Assembly: GCA_946406585.1 (NCBI GenBank)
Contig: CAMJLI010000111.1
Location: 1 to 6,646 of the forward strand
Origin: an uncultured Prevotellaceae bacterium
GTDB taxonomy: Bacteria; Bacteroidota; Bacteroidia; Bacteroidales; Bacteroidaceae
Reading direction: 5' to 3'
DNA: 6,646 nt
Shown here: in pieces, positions 6,377 to 6,646 of the stretch
Position numbering within the stretch: position 1 is the first letter of the stretch
Layout: each line of letters starts with the position of its first letter
Translations under genes and position numbers: made by a program
Notes under the pieces: model-generated
The model's database searches: none
Told to the model about the DNA's origin: nothing
What the model saw: only the letters and a program-made list of their open reading frames with translations

Positions 6377-6646
6377 TTACAGGATATGCTTATCCGAATT
6401 AAGTATGGCATCTATTTTCTTTGTGAATTTTTCAGCGCCATATTGCGATAGGTGGGTTTCGTTATAGTAATCTCTATCCACAAATTCCTTGTCGAATTGC
6501 ATGTCTATGTATCTGATACAGTATTTTTGTTGAAGTTCTACTATATAATTATGGAGGAAATCAAGCTGTTTTTGGTTGGGCTTGAAATCTCCCCAAAAAT
6601 GTGGTGGGGAGACAAGAACCACGTCAATGCCTCTATCTGTCAACAT
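6377..6646 (-). CDS. SGNH/GDSL-like hydrolase, C-terminal fragment (5' end outside window)
   Basis: Only the last 89 residues are visible. The in-frame ATG at the very edge (6644-6646) is almost certainly internal, because the fragment starts at a mid-domain helix and strand (LTDRGIDVVLVSPP) and complete SGNH proteins are several times longer. The C-terminal signature YYNETHLSQYGAEKFTKKI (60-78) matches the last conserved block of SGNH/GDSL enzymes, where H65 would be the catalytic histidine. The position three before it, usually Asp in a DxxH pattern, is Asn (N62). Such proteins in polysaccharide loci often add or remove acetyl groups on sugars, so a role in decorating the repeat unit is inferred. 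The region is AT-rich (102 G or C in 286 bases over 6361-6646). The stop at 6377-6379 is 21 bases before the next gene. The Ser nucleophile block is outside the window, so the family call rests on one motif. Confidence 0.65.
   Translation of the reverse strand: MLTDRGIDVVLVSPPHFWGDFKPNQKQLDFLHNYIVELQQKYCIRYIDMQFDKEFVDRDYYNETHLSQYGAEKFTKKIDAILNSDKHIL

Noticed and set aside
1..6646. Invertible promoter repeats, insertion sequences, tRNA genes or CRISPR arrays, which often accompany polysaccharide loci.
   Set aside because: Almost every base is within a coding region and no inverted repeats, transposase motifs or repeat-spacer pattern were seen.

Overview
The window is an internal piece of a surface-polysaccharide (capsule, exopolysaccharide or O-antigen type) biosynthesis locus. 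All seven genes lie on the minus strand and are packed head to tail, so transcription runs from high to low coordinates. The protein styles point to the Bacteroidota, most likely order Bacteroidales (Prevotella/Segatella/Bacteroides-like): the flippase resembles those common in that order, and Shine-Dalgarno sequences are weak or absent. The genus cannot be fixed from this window.

Layout in transcription order: (1) the C-terminal 89 residues of an SGNH/GDSL-like hydrolase, entering from the right edge (6377-6646); (2) a short WfgS-like family 2 glycosyltransferase (GT2) (5549-6355); (3) a classical GT2 (4596-5570); (4) a second classical GT2 (3574-4590); (5) a polysaccharide pyruvyl transferase family protein (2405-3577); (6) a third classical GT2 with altered motifs (1350-2408); (7) a Wzx-type oligosaccharide flippase that runs off the left edge (about residues 1-449 visible, 1-1349). 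Spacing is extremely tight: a 21-base gap, a 22-base overlap, a 5-base gap, two 4-base ATGA overlaps and one directly abutting TAA/ATG. This implies one polycistronic mRNA with translational coupling. No stretch of more than about 21 bases lies outside a gene, and I see no promoter, terminator, RNA gene, mobile element or CRISPR array.

Functional reading (inference): the four glycosyltransferases add successive sugars to an undecaprenyl-linked repeat unit on the cytoplasmic face. The pyruvyl transferase family protein may add an acidic ketal, the SGNH protein may add or remove an acyl group, and the flippase moves the finished unit across the inner membrane. The priming transferase, polymerase, chain-length regulator and export genes are not in the window and would be expected nearby. 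The locus is compositionally uneven: about 36% GC in the SGNH fragment against about 55% in the middle of the pyruvyl transferase gene. That fits the mosaic assembly usual for such loci. I find no convincing evidence of an undescribed system; the most notable points are motif variants in the enzymes.
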